Position numbers and translations under genes: made by a program. A model generated the notes under the pieces. That model worked only from the letters and a program-made list of their open reading frames with translations. It ran no database searches and was not told the DNA's origin. A stretch of DNA of 64,000 nt from Dendrobium chrysotoxum. Its lineage: Eukaryota; Streptophyta; Magnoliopsida; Asparagales; Orchidaceae. Every line of letters starts with the position of its first letter. Position 1 is the first letter of the stretch. Shown here piece by piece: positions 1 to 12,369 of this stretch. The stretch is from positions 24,021,914 to 24,085,913 of the forward strand of contig CM034312.1 of assembly GCA_019925795.1 (NCBI GenBank), written 5' to 3'.

Positions 1-45
1 GATCATCCTTTCAGGCAAAATAATGATAGTTTTGTCAAGAATAAA

Positions 46-2074
46 ATGGTAATGTCACTGCCTCCTCCTAGATTAATTAGTGAAGAAATATTTGAAAGAG
101 TCAGCTCCAGCCCCACAGTAGTGGAATCTCCATCATTAGCTGATTACAAATTACCAGGATATGGTGTCAACCACAATTGGACTGAGAAAAGTATTTTTTG
201 GACATTACCATATTGGAGGACAAACTTGATCAGATATAACTTAGATGTGATGCATATTGAGAAAAATGTCTTTGATAATATATTTAATATAGTTATGGAT
301 ATCAAAGATAAATCCAAAGACAACATAAAAGCAAGGATGGACTTAAAGGAGATTTGTAGGAGAAAAATATTAGAATTGAGGGATGGTGGAAGTGAAAAAT
401 ATTTCAAACCAAAAGCTCCATTCACTTTGACTTTAGAGCAGAGGTGTGTTGTTTGTGAATGGGTGAAGAGTTTACATGTACCTGATGGATATTCTTCAAA
501 TCTAAGCAGATGTGTTTGCATTAGAACTGGGAGATTATTTGGTATGAAGAGTCATAACTGTCATATCTTCATGCAATGTCTGTTGTCAACTGCTTTTAGT
601 TATCTGCCGGATCAAATTTTGAAGCCCTTGATCGAGCTGAGTATCTTCTTCAAAAATTTATGCTCTTCAAAATTAAATATAGAGCAACTGATTCTTATGG
701 AGTAGCATATCCCGTTTATTCTGTGTAAACTTGAGAAGATATTTCCTCCAGCTTTCTTTGACTCTATGGAGCATCTATCGGTATATTTACCATATAAAGC
801 TAGAGTCGGTGGACCAGTTCAGTATCGATGGATGTATCCTTTTGAGAGATACTTAAATAAACTTAAGAAGACTGCTAAGAATAAAGCGCATCCTGAAGGC
901 TTAATATGCGAAGCATATTTAATGTATGAGACAACTCAGTTCTGCTCGTATTACTTTGAAATAAGGTCACAATCAAGTTAGAGCACTGCACCTGAAAATG
1001 TGAGTCAATCCTCAAATTTATATGTATTCAACGGCAGTGGTGAACCCGTAGGCGCTAGTACCATGTGCTATTTGACTGATAAAGAGATGCGAGTTGCCAC
1101 TTTATATGTCTTGCTTAATTGTGATGAAGTTGAGTCATATCTCAAGTAAGTTTGAATAAGCTTGCTCATAAATTTGTTACTCACACTTTCATTCAATCTA
1201 AACCTTAATATTTACAGGAGTTTTATTGATGGATTGAATACAATAGAACAAGTAGAAGTCCAGAAGATAGTGGAAACAAATTTTTCTATTTGGTTTAAAA
1301 ATGTGGTACATATTTCGACAATTCATTTCAATTAATATATCTTTATTTAGTTATTAAGCATACTAATGACATACTTTATCTAATAACTAGGTCCACGCTG
1401 AAGGTAGTAATTTGTAATATCATGGACTACTTGATCTAGCTTGGGGACCAAATAGAGCGATAAAATGTTATCAAAATTTATTAGTTAATGGTTATAAATT
1501 CCAAACCAAATATTGATGTGAAGATAGAAAAACAGATAATTCTGGTGTATGTGTTAGAGGGAATACCCATACAGGTGATGAGTCTGAGTATTACGGGGTA
1601 TTAGAAGAAATATTACAGTTGGAATATCCTGGTGTTGGGAATAATGTGTATCTATTCAATTGTGAGTGGTTTGATCCAGTAAAGAATAAAGATACAAGAA
1701 TACATCCATTGTATGGTATAATAGAAGTCAAACGGGGTAGAAAATATTCAAAGTATGACCCATTCATCATTGCTAGTCAGGCGCACTAAGTCTATTTTGC
1801 TAACTACCCGAGTAGAGTACGAGGCAAATAAGATTGACTCGTAGTTATGAAGACCAAACCCAGGGGAGTTATTGAAAAGACTACTTCAATACCACCAGTA
1901 CATCAAGAAGAGTTTATGTCAAACATACAAGATGTTTTTAACGATGTGGACGATCAAATTACAACTACTGAGAGTGAGTTGCAGTTAGAGGAAGTGGATT
2001 TAAACATAGAGGACATTCATGACGAGTATGACAGTGGTACAGAAGTTTCATCATATGAAAGTGAATCAACATAA
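46..2074 (+). pseudogene. CACTA TNP2-like transposase, C-terminal half, broken
   Basis: The reading frame from 46 to 705 encodes the stretch that follows the TNP2 catalytic domain, with the family hallmarks LPYWRTNLIRYNLDVMHIEKN, GMKSHNCH and FFKNLCSSKLN. It hits a stop at about 703. The same domain (DUF4218-like) continues at about 712-981 with LCKLEKIFPPAFFDSMEHL and GPVQYRWMYPFERYL. A DUF4216-like piece follows at about 1555-1830 (YPGVGNNVYLFNCEWFDP). An acidic Asp/Glu-rich tail ends at 2074. Probable introns sit at about 1147-1217 (GTAAGT to TTACAG) and about 1303-1390. The N-terminal half is upstream of the window. In live elements this protein cuts and joins the transposon ends. The stops and gaps show it is dead here. 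Identification is strong. Exact exon edges are inferred. Confidence 0.85.
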
Positions 2075-2255
2075 GGTAAATGAATTTGGACTAAAATTAA
2101 AATTTTTGTATTTCTATTTACTTATTTGTTGTGTTATTTTATATTTAAAAGTTTTTTGTACTTACATTTATTTAATTCCTGTGATATTTTATATATTTTT
2201 TGTCATAATATCTGTTATTAATATTTTTCAATATTTGTACAGATAGCTTAAGGTG

Positions 2256-3860
2256 ATGATCAAGAATATATTTGGTAGGCACAGCAAGAAGGTTGTTGTT
2301 AGTAGGCCTGCACGTACTGAGGGCACCTCTTCATCTCAGCCTGCTACTCAGAGTTAGCCTAGCCCGCCTATACCTACTCCTGCAGCCAGTAGCCCATAGT
2401 TCTACTCACCAGACCCACACTTACCTTCACCAGACCTTACACAGACCACTCCTTTCTACCCCTATTACCCACCCCCATCTTATCATGGTGCACATCCTCC
2501 ATATCCGTCATATGTCCCACCACCACATCAGCCCGCTACAGCACCACCTCAGCCCGCTACAGCCGGACCTTCCTACCCAGCTGCACCAGAGCAAGTGACA
2601 GAGGGTCGCATGTTGATTGAACCTGACGGTGACACATAAGTACTAATTTTATTTCAGTCATGTAAATAGAATTGAATTAGTTTTTTTGACTAACATATTG
2701 CTTTCAGGTTTCATCCGTCAAAAGATCCTACGCATAAAATCCGGGACATAATACAGAGCAGATACGATGCTCTTTATATTTCTTAGAAGAAAATCCCAAA
2801 TGAAGTACGGGACATGTGGTTTAGAGAGTTTGAGATATGTTATTATATAAATTTTTTTATTAAATCTAATGTATATAAGCTAAAAAAATTATTTATTCTT
2901 TATTGTATGTGTTTAATTGCAGAAAGATTTTTGTTGGCTTCCTCAACATAATGATAAAATCAAAAAGAACTTTGAGAAGCGTGGCTCGACTCGTATGCGA
3001 GACATGTTTACTGATATTAGAAAGTTAGGCTAGCGACCTCTCTGGATTGGTAAGGGTGTATGGGCAGAGTTGAGCAGTGCTTGGGGAAGCCCAGATTATA
3101 CCGGAAGAAGAGATTAAAATAGACAGAACAGAGCTTCTGATGTTGGGGGCTTGGGTAGTTCCCTTCATACAGGAGGTTCCGTTCCTCATACTGAGCACAG
3201 AAGACATTTGGTAAGAAATTTTAAAATCTTTTAATAATTTACTTTAATTAGAATACTAATATATGTTAATTACAGAAATAGGTGCTGGGTAGAGAACCGA
3301 CTCCTGTTGAATTGCATAGTCGTACCCACAAGCGGCAAGAGGACCAGCAATGGGTTAACGAGCGTGTTAGGAGAGCCTATGTAAGTATATAAGTTAATTT
3401 TGGTGATATTATGTGTAAATAGCATAACTTTTATTAACTTTCATAGGATGAGTATACACGGCTTCGAGAGAGTCAGGCTGCAGCAGGTGAAGGTTCTTCT
3501 GCTGGATCAACAGACTATTCTGACTACCGTACTTGGTCACAAGCGATAGGAGGAATGTAGCATGATAGAGTATATGGGTTAGGCTCGCAAGCCTATGCAT
3601 ATGAAGGGCAGTCATCTAGTGGGGGCAGTTTTTCATCTAGTACCCAGGAATCTTTATATACCCAACAGATAGCTGCCCTCACAGCCGAGCTAGAACAGGT
3701 ACGAAAAGCCCAAGCTGATTGGCAGATGCAAATACAGTAGCAGCAGATACAGATACAGCAGCAGCAAGCTCAAATGTTAGAAGAAATGAGAAAGATGAGG
3801 GAGCAGATGAGTAGTGGTAGAAGTACAGCATCACCTGAGGATGAAACTGAATCAGAGTAG
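2256..3860 (+). pseudogene. CACTA second gene, TNP1-like (plant transposase, Ptta/En/Spm type), broken
   Basis: From an ATG at 2256 a Ser/Pro/Gln-rich N terminus (SRPARTEGTSSSQP and Pro-Tyr-rich repeats) runs to about 2638. After intron-like gaps come fragments with the usual signatures of the second CACTA protein: IRDIIQSRYDALYIS at about 2728, a segment with FEKRGSTRMRDMFTDIRK at about 2970, ELHSRTHKRQEDQQWVNERV at about 3311, and a Gln-rich coiled-coil tail (QQQQAQMLEEMRKMREQM) ending at 3860. Relatives bind subterminal repeats and help the transposase. At least seven internal stops interrupt it and nearly all are TAG. The order of fragments and the position next to the TNP2-like gene support the call. 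Intron limits are approximate. Confidence 0.75.
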
Positions 3861-4136
3861 ACATTATTAATCTATTTAACCGATGTGGACATATGTTTTT
3901 ATGTGTTTTTTGGATAAATTTATCTATTTACTGTTTGAACATGTTTAGTTATTTGTTTATGACACTTTTCTTATATATGTTTATTTATACATGTTTAATT
4001 ATTCCTTATCTGGTTGATGCTCTTTTGGTTTGTGTAATTGTTGATTTTGTGGAATATATATGGTGTTGTAATTTTTTGTATGCAGGTATAATTGTGAAAA
4101 TCACTTTTCAAAGTGAGAAAGGTTTTTTTTTTCTGC

Positions 4137-4578
4137 TACAGGTTTCCGGCGGATTATCCGCCGGTAACTTTGCCGGAAATACGATATGACGAAATTTCTG
4201 GCGGCATATGCGACGGAACTTCCGACGGATAGTTCGACGGTAATTTCCGACGGTAAGACTAGACATTGCTTTTATTGCGGCAGAATATCCGCCGGAACTT
4301 CCGGCGGACAATTTTCATCGGTATTTCTGGTGGTTATTACGCCGGAACACTGACACAGAAAAGGCGTCGGTTTGTCAAATATATCCGCCGGTTCTCTGCC
4401 GGAACATCCGCCGGAAATGCTTCCGGCGGAAAAAATGCGACGGAATGTTTTTTCCGACGCGCGTTTTACCGTCGGAGCTATTTCCGCCGGTAATCCGCTG
4501 GAAACCGATTATTTCCGTCGCATTTTTTACTTTACCGGTGGATTTTGTCCGCCGGTAATAGCTATTTTTTCTGTAGTG
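4137..4578. repeat. CACTA subterminal repeat block and terminal inverted repeat
   Basis: About 440 bp is crowded with CCGCCGG and CCGGCGG motifs in both orientations, some forming tight palindromes such as CCGGCGGATTATCCGCCGG at about 4147. The surrounding DNA is AT-rich, so the block stands out strongly. In CACTA elements such subterminal arrays are binding sites for the TNP1/TnpA-type protein. The block ends in the CACTA terminus at 4578. Confidence 0.85.
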
Positions 4579-5159
4579 AATCCTTTTATATCTCTAAATT
4601 CAGTTATCTAAAAATTAAAAAAAAATATTCATAAAATAACCTAGCATGTGTAGAAGGCTCTGGCAAAATTAGTTTGTGAAATGGACACCTAACGGTCCAA
4701 AAAAACTTACTTGTACGAACATAAGTTAATTTCTTAAGGAATTTCAATACTTTTTAGTTTAATATATACACTACTCATAAAATTAGAAGAAAATTATTAT
4801 AATTAAACAATAATGTCTATATTATGAAAATAAATAGTTTATAAATTAGACTTATAACGACTTTTAAAATATTAGTTGATTGGGTCAAAATATGGGCTAT
4901 TACATCCCTAATAAATCTTCTATATAATACAGCATGCCCTAAGAAGATTCTAATTCCTCTAATAACAGTGGGTGGGGGAAGGTTTTCAATTACTTACACT
5001 TTAGTTGTATCCACTTTTAATATTTTTAGAAATTTTATGGCCTAGGATTATGCCTTTTACAACCACAAATTGACATTTCTCTTACTTGAGTACCAAATTT
5101 ATTTCAACACACCTTTTCAAAACCAAAGTTAAATGTTTTAAACAAAAATCAAAAGTGAT
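4579..5159. other. AT-rich DNA with no recognisable feature
   Basis: This lies between the CACTA terminus and the minus-strand retrotransposon remnant. No sustained reading frame, repeat pair or RNA gene was seen. Confidence 0.5.
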
Positions 5160-5189
5160 ACCAAAAATAGAGAAATTATCCATGAATAT

Positions 5190-5600
5190 TTTAATGTCCT
5201 TCTCAATTAAATTAGAAAAAGTAGACATCATTCACCTCTAAAATATAGCAGGGGCATTGCACAAGCTAAAAGGCATCATCCTAAAGGCAAAGATTCCATA
5301 TATACTAGTAAATATAGTCTTATCCTAGTCTTCTAATGCTATAGGCATTTGGTGGTACCTTGAATAACCATCTAAAAAGTAATAAAAATGATGTATTGCT
5401 AAGCTATCTAAAATTGGGTCAACAAAAAGTAGGGAAAATGATCTTTTCTGGTTTTTTTTGTTGAGCTTAATACAATCTATACAAATTCTCCATCCAGTAA
5501 CGATACTAGTAGGAATCAGTTCATTTTTTACTACAACAATCAGACCTCCTTTCTTGGGAACATAATGAATATGACTCACTAATGCATTGTTTAAGATGTG
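5190..5600 (-). pseudogene. Athila-like reverse transcriptase fragment
   Basis: The minus-strand frame at 5325-5579 reads VPKKGGLIVVVKNELIPTS, then GWRICIDCIKLNKK, then a segment matching the DGYSRYHQMPIALED region of RT. This corresponds to fingers and palm of a Ty3/gypsy RT of Athila type. Continuing with frame slips to about 5190, the catalytic YMDD-equivalent appears as FMDN, so the second catalytic aspartate is lost. No function is expected. Confidence 0.8.
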
Positions 5601-5939
5601 GTAAATGATTCCTACATCTTACCAAAGTGTCACTTTTTTAGCTACTTCTTTCATAATAGAGTTCAACCTCCTTTGAGAATCAACTTTTGAAAAGGAATTC
5701 TCCTCTATCAAAATCTTGCGCATGCATAAGGATGGATATATTCCTTTGATATCAGCTATGGTCCAGTCAAAAGTTTTTTTTATACTCACTAAGAACCCTA
5801 ATCAACTTACCCTATTATTCGTCTTTTAATTCAATGGATATAATAATAGGTAAGGTTAACTATTCTCCCAAAACTACATACTTCAAATGGGTAAGCAAGG
5901 CTTTTAATTCTAACATGTTTGCCTCTATAATAGATGGTT

Positions 5940-6350
5940 TCAATGCTTTTCCAAAAGATGAGGTATTGAGCACTTCAAACCTATCCCTAAAAATTTTAAG
6001 AGCTTCATAATCATTTGAATAGAATTTTTTCCTTCCACTCTAATATCATCCTCACACAAAAGACTATCCACAAAACTATCCAACAATAAATCCTCCACAT
6101 AATCTTCTATACAACCATCAACTAAGTCTACTCTAGAACAATCCTCATTTGGGTCACTAGGAAATTTCAGTGACTTTGAGATATTGAAGGTCGCTTTCTG
6201 ATCTTGCACTCTCATAATTAATTCATCTTTTTGCACATTTATTGTGGCCCTAATTATAGCTAGGAAAGATCTAACTAAGATGATCAGTATCTCTCTATCT
6301 TTTTCCATATCTAACACAATAAAATCTATAAGAAGATAAACTTATCTACC
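5940..6350 (-). pseudogene. Athila-like protease-region fragment
   Basis: The minus-strand frame at 5940-6317 begins LDMEKDREILIILVRSFLA and continues RATINVQKDELIMRVQDQK. It corresponds to the end of the aspartic-protease region in Athila polyproteins, where relatives carry an ILGRPFLATG-like phrase. The glycine and proline of that phrase are altered here. The acidic stretch after it leads toward RT, as in intact relatives. Confidence 0.65.
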
Positions 6351-7599
6351 TTAACAAGCACATCCTATATTACTCCCTTAGGATAGGTAAATGAACGGTC
6401 TACTAAATAAAGGGTAACAATGGTAGGTTGGACTTCTCCTAAACCAAGTCTATTGAATATAGACAAGGGAATTAAATTGATTCTAGCTCGTAAATAACAT
6501 AGTACATTATCACAAAATTTCTCCCCTATAACCATATGAATGATAAAACTATGAGGATCCTTAAGCTTTTGTGTAAATTTTTTCTACATAAGTAAACTAT
6601 ATTCCTCAGTCAAAGCTATGTTCTTGAAATCTCCTAATCTTCTTTTTCTACTTCTAATCTTCTTTTTCTGCTAAGGATATCTTTCATAAACTTAGCATAG
6701 GTGGGCATTTGTTCTAGGACTTCGATAAATGGAACATTAATTGTTAACTTTTTAAAGATTTCCAAAAAACTCCAAACTTCTTATCCAAATTGTATTTTAA
6801 TAATCATTGGTAAAACAGTGGTGGTGGCCTTCCTACTACCTCTCTAACAAGTTTTTCTTTTTCCTTTCAGGTTGAGATGGTTCCTTGGGCTTGGGGCTTC
6901 TAACGGTTCTTCTATAGTTAATTTTATCTCAGATTAGCCTTGATTTTTAGTTAAACTTTCTAGATCTTTCCCACTCCTCAATTGAATTGCTTTGTATTAT
7001 TCTTTATTATTTTATTTAGGATTTATTTCAATATTATTAGGTAAAGTTTCTTAGGGTATGTTAGTTAAAGATTCAGCTAATTATCCTAATTAGTTTTTAA
7101 TATTTTTAATGATAGTAGCTTGACTTTATAATTATGTACTCATTTGTAAAACCAATTCTTCTATCAAAGGCTTCTTATCCTTAGTTTGGGTATTAGAATA
7201 ATCCAAGGGGATATTTATGCCTAAGGTTAGCAAAATTTTGAGGATTTTGGTTCTAGTTACCTACTTGATTTGGCTACTAAGAGTTCTAATTAGTGTTATT
7301 ATTTTAGTTTTTATTCCATCTAAAATTGGGATGATTTATCTAACTAAGATTATAAGTGCTGAAGTAGGGATTATTAACTTTATTATTTAATACATTAATT
7401 AATTCTACTCTTAAAGTATTAGGATCAATAAAAATTTCATAAATATTTTCTTCTAAGATCACAGGTGAATTTTGACGTGAATTAATTTTAAGGTTATCTA
7501 ATTTTCTAGAAATAGTGGCTACTTAGACAGTTAAAATTAATAAGGCATTGGTTTCGTAAATGCTAACAACTTTGATTGAATTGATCTTTCAGAGGACCA

Positions 7600-8240
7600 T
7601 TAAAAATTGTTGATAGACATCTCCTCAATCAAAGCATAATCCTCATCAAAGGGCTTTGACATTAGAAAACCACTAGCAACGACATTAATAATTTACCTCA
7701 GGGAACACATCAGACTATTCTAAAAAGTTTAGATAATTAACCAGTCAAGAAGAGCATGATGAGGACATTTTCTAAGAACTTTCTTAAATCTTTCCCATGA
7801 TTCATAAATAGATTGACCATCTAATTGAGTTAAAGAAGTGATGTCATTTTTGAGTTTGGCAATTTTTTTATGGTGGAAAATATTTAGCTATGAATTTATG
7901 TGCTAACTCACTCCATGTTGTTTTTGAGCTTTTGGCAATGAATTTGGCTACATTTTAGCTTTATCTATAAGTGAAAATAAAAACAACCCGAGTCTAATGG
8001 TGTCAATACTAACCCTATTATATTTAAAGGTTACACAAATTTTTAAGAAATCAGCTATGTGTAAATTAGGGTCTTCTAAAGGTAACTCCCCAAACTGTAA
8101 TTTTTGCACCATTTGGATAATGACAGTTTTCAATTCAAAATTAATTGCTAGTATGTTTCATCTATTTATTCTTTGATGAATGCTCTCAACCATAGGGTTG
8201 GCTTATTTCCTAAGCGGTCTAAGTTGCTCATTTTTTAGTA
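7600..8240 (-). pseudogene. Athila-like gag fragment
   Basis: The minus-strand frame at 7948-8133 contains LQFGELPLEDPNLHIADFL followed by ICVTFKYNRVSIDTIRL and LFLFSLIDKAK. This is the signature of the retrotransposon gag domain in Athila/Tat elements. More decayed gag sequence continues to about 7600. It sits about 400 bp inside the primer binding site, where gag should start. Confidence 0.7.
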
Positions 8241-8537
8241 CTGGTTCAGTCATTTTAAACTTTTTTTTCAAAATTTTTAATTATTTTGTACTTTTTAATG
8301 TTCTTTCAATTTCATTGTAAAACAATAATTCTTCTGGTTTTCTAATAATATGTATGCAACATTGAGCAACATAATAGGAATGATAAAATACCGAGCAGTT
8401 ACAACTAATCAGATATCAAAGAAATGCTAAGCAGGTGAAAATTCAAGCAGATATAAATAAAAAAAAGAAAGTTGGATTAAACTAAAAATTATTTTAGTAA
8501 TATAAAATGTAAAGTAGGATAATTAGTTCACTAATTT

Positions 8538-8557
8538 GTTCCCCGACAATGGCACCA
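8538..8557 (-). other. Athila/Tat-type primer binding site
   Basis: The minus strand reads TGGTGCCATTGTCGGGGAAC. This closely matches the TGGCGCCGTTGCCGGGGA primer site of Athila-group elements. The adjacent LTR edge is expected at 8569, where the + strand begins TGTTGG after a 12-bp gap. Confidence 0.75.
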
Positions 8558-8568
8558 AAAAACTTGAT

Positions 8569-9600
8569 TGTTGGTGTATATTGAGTTTAATATCTCTATA
8601 AACACATAAAAGGATTAACTTATGTTTATATTCACTAATCAGGTGTCACAAGATAGTTTAATTTTTTTATGGTGTAAATCTCATTTTGAATGCAAGTGCA
8701 CGTTATTGTATCAAGTAATAAAGTGATGAATAGAGTGTTGATCCCATGAGAAACAATTTAGTAATATCCTAAGTTCATTTTACTATTGCTTACTGTATTG
8801 TTATGTTTATCTAATGAGTTAATAGAAAAGCTATGGACAGTTTTAAAAATAAAACTTCAAAATACATGAAAAAAAGTTTTCTAATTTTTATAAAGTCTAA
8901 ACCTATGAATAATTAAAAGAACATAATTACATTAGAGATGGTTATTTCCTATGGCTGGTGTGGATCAGAGCAAATGTGCTCCTTATCTCTGTCTCATTAA
9001 AATATAAGTTAGTATCCTCACTAACTATAGTTTATACTATCTCCTTAAGACCTCATAATCCTAACCACCATATATCTTTGTTATGGCAATACTACATTTC
9101 AACTTATGTGGTTATTCTTCTATTCCTCCGTCAAGACTCTATATCACATTAAATTTTTTATTTATGTACGTCCAATACATAAATCAATTGAAGTGCAGAG
9201 AAGTTAAAAGTAGTGTGGATATAACAAATAATTAAACTCTGCTCTAAGCAATATGTGTCATTTAATTCATCACATATTTAGAAAAGTTGATTAGCTACAT
9301 ATGGAGACGTTGAAACTATTAACAAGCACAATAAACAAAACAAACATTCAATTATACTAACTGGCTCACAAGTACAAACATGAGATACAAATTAAAACAA
9401 GAGGAAGTAAAGTTCATTAATGACCTAAAAGGAATTCTACAATCCTTTGCTCACTCCCTTGCTTTGCTCCACTCCAATACACGACTCAGGTGCAAGAAAC
9501 ACGGGCTACACACTCCCCTATATCACTCACACACACTCACATATCATCTTTTAAAGGTTATTTTTGGACCCATATATTATAAAATTTATTATGTTATTTG
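8569..9600 (-). mobile_element. Probable 5' LTR of the Athila-like element, outer limit unclear
   Basis: The sequence starts next to the primer site. It contains the phrase GCAAGTGCACG followed by a GTTGATCCCATGAG segment, typical of the inner end of Athila/Tat LTRs. Because the 3' LTR is missing, the outer boundary cannot be set by comparison. 9600 is a guess. Confidence 0.45.
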
Positions 9601-12369
9601 CCTATGATTATGTATTATTGTGCTTGTAATCCTTGTAATTTGTACATAAAGAAGATGAGTCCAAATATTTAATGCCCCAAGATCTAAAAAGAGAAATTTA
9701 AACTTATTTTTCTTAAACTTCTATATATATTAGCATACACTAGACTAAGCTAATCATCCTAAAGAATATATTATAAATATTCAGAGTGCACAAGCCACAA
9801 TTTTTTCCCAAAATAATTATATTACAATGTTTCTAGCAAAATCTAAATACAGTCTAAACTATAAAATCATAAGTACTTTTTAAAACCAAGCTTCCTGTTG
9901 CATACCAAACTCAGCCTACTCCACAAAACTTTTACCCTTACCTGAAATATTATGAACAATACGGTGAGTATAAAATTCAGTCGGTCAACCCCAATTCCCC
10001 ATAACAAAGTTCAATTCACAGTAAAATGCAATTGAAACAAAATCATAAAAGTATTATTTAACTTATAATTTTATGTCTACTAATTCACATATAAATACAT
10101 AAATGTACATACATGAATGCCCCTTAAAACTCCCAAATTTCACCTCCCACATGCTAAATACAAGTGCAAAGCAGAGCCAATGCAGAGCATATTATAGTCA
10201 AATATAGAGTCATCATGAAGTTAGAATAATATAGATTAATCAAACACAGAGATATAATCACATTGGGGCCAAGCAGGGAAATTTCCACAATAGAGTTCTA
10301 GGATGTCATGAAATGTATGATAATGTAAATGTAGTATGTAATTGAATAGTTTAAAGCAATTAGAGACTAATTTCTAAAAAAACCCACATTTCAGTACCTA
10401 CACAAAATTCCTCAGAAATTTATCAGATTTACAAATATTGTGTAAAATTTAAATTAACATATTTTACTAACTGAGATTTAGAAATGTCACTATTTTCTAG
10501 AATAGGCAGAAATTCATACAGAGCAAATTGACCAATAAAATTTTACATTCTTACAATAAAATTGTCCAGAACAAAGAATATAGCAGCATATTAAAAGTTA
10601 CATGGTGAAACCTTTCCAAAACACAAGAAATATACTTTTAAAAATATATATTTCATTATTCACTTCAGAATTGAAATACAAAATAGGGTACAAATTTTCT
10701 ACCTCGAGCCTGGTAACTTTCCTAATGGCTGGATGGACGATTTTTGGATTTCAGACTCCAAAACCTCTCTTTTTCTTTCTCTCTCCTTTCCTTTCCTTTC
10801 TTTTTTCCATGGAAAGCTACTAGTTAAATGGGTTTTAGCTAAAAGTTTTGGATATTTTATATTTAAAAAGCACTAATTTGGTCTAGCACCGCAGTTTTCT
10901 GAACCACAGGTCCACAACCTCACTGTGCCCACGGAGAATCTACCTAGATTCTCTTATAATTTCCTAGATTTTGTCCTAGTGCCACAGCCATGCTACCCAA
11001 CACTGTAGCGCTCACTCAAAACTTAGTTTTTTTTCCCATTTTCCCTAGTTCATAATGCCGGAATACCAGAATGCTACAAAGCATGGCTCCACAACATTCG
11101 TAGAGGAAAAAAATTAAAATTTCTAGATTTCGCTTTTCAACCCAATTCCTTAATCACTCTATATTCCATTTGACATAATAGCACTCACAACTATTAACCC
11201 ATTTAAAATTCAATCATTAGCATATAATTACCTGGATTATGGATGACGGACCTTACAAAAATAACCTTACACATCCATATAAATTAGATGGGGTCATAAT
11301 CAGAAGTAGAATAAAATAGAAAGTCGGGCTCATTTGGTATACTTTATCAGTCTCCCACATCAGTACATCCGTCTTCTGATCATAAATGCATATGTCAAAC
11401 TTTATAGAATTAATATGTATATATGATGTTGAGTATGATCGTGAACATAAGTATATAATAGTACAAAGAATAATGTATGTGCAACTTATTCACATATTTC
11501 AACTTTTACCATTTAGGAAATCATTTGTAAATAAATTTTAAAACATCTTTTTAAGACTTTTATGGAATGGTATTCATTACCAGATTTGTTAATTTTTGAT
11601 AGAAAATATTCAAAATTTTGTATAGATAAAATCAACACATAAAAATTATATATTTTATAGTTAAAATATTCAAAATAAAGTATTCTATAACATATCATAA
11701 GTTACACGGTGAAAAGTTTTTTATACTCATAAAAATATATTTTACTCTTTATCTTTTCACAAGTATATTAGAATTGAAGTAAAAAATTAGATATTTGGAG
11801 CCTACCTTGAATAGGACAATTCCCTAAACTCGGCGGATAGACAAATCTCACAATGCGACCTCCTAATCTTTCTCTGTCTCTCTCTAGCTTCTTCTTTTCT
11901 TCCTTCTCTAATGAGTTGAGGGAATGAGGGTGAAGTGTAAATGGATTTAGATTTTTCATATATAAAAAATAGGTTTAAGTGGGCAGCATTGTGGCACTCA
12001 AATGCACAACACTTAGTCAGAATATTCTGAATTCCCCTAGACTTTATCACATAGAGAGCTCAATTCCACCATGGTAACCAAGTCTTCCCCTCAAATTGAG
12101 AGGGAGACACCACAACACTCATAGAGATGACACCTCAGAGCTCCTAGAGAGAATTAATCCCAATTTGAAATTCAACATCTCTACTTCATTTTGGGTTTTT
12201 AAATATTAAATTTAAAACATTCTTAATAAAAGGCAAGGGTCTTACCAATTCTGATGCTACATGCATCACAATTGTGGTCTCTAATGTGACCTAATGAAAC
12301 CTCTGCGCCCAAGGTGAGTGGCTTTGATTGATTACTATAATGTGTGAGGCCTCTAGTTAGGGTATTACA
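9600..12369 (-). repeat. Degenerate repeat DNA, possibly an old LTR
   Basis: No coding sequence is visible. Two diverged copies of one segment lie about 1.1 kb apart (about 10597-10830 and about 11698-11940). Each begins AGTTACA(T/C)GGTGAAA and leads into a pyrimidine-rich tract. The right edge on the minus strand would read TGTAATACCCTAAC from 12369, a common start for gypsy LTRs. No primer site or target duplication was found, so the assignment is tentative. Confidence 0.25.

Larger units (their letters stand above)
1..4578 (+). mobile_element. CACTA (En/Spm) DNA transposon, right-hand part, decayed
   Basis: Two consecutive decayed genes in the order typical of plant CACTA elements (a TNP2-like transposase, then a TNP1-like partner) are followed by a GC-rich subterminal block. 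The element ends at 4571-4578, where the + strand reads CTGTAGTG, so the opposite strand begins CACTACAGAAAAAATAGC, a canonical CACTA terminus. The left end lies outside the window, so neither the partner inverted repeat nor the 3-bp target duplication can be checked. Both genes carry stops, so the copy is not autonomous. Confidence 0.88.
5160..8568 (-). mobile_element. Athila-like Ty3/gypsy retrotransposon remnant, 3'-truncated
   Basis: Read on the minus strand from the primer binding site at 8557 downward, fragments of gag, protease and reverse transcriptase appear in the expected order and end inside the RT domain near 5160. Integrase and the 3' LTR are missing. Reading frames are saturated with stops and frameshifts, so this is an old copy. 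The primer site, the gag phrase at about 8000 and the RT phrase at about 5500 all match the Athila/Tat branch rather than chromoviruses. Confidence 0.75.

Noticed and set aside
2272..2598. 108-codon frame rich in His/Leu/Ser
   Set aside because: It is an alternate frame of the Pro/Gln-rich second CACTA gene and has no family resemblance.
8958..9607. Small + strand frames with hydrophobic stretches
   Set aside because: They lie in the antisense of the probable Athila-like LTR and show no family match.
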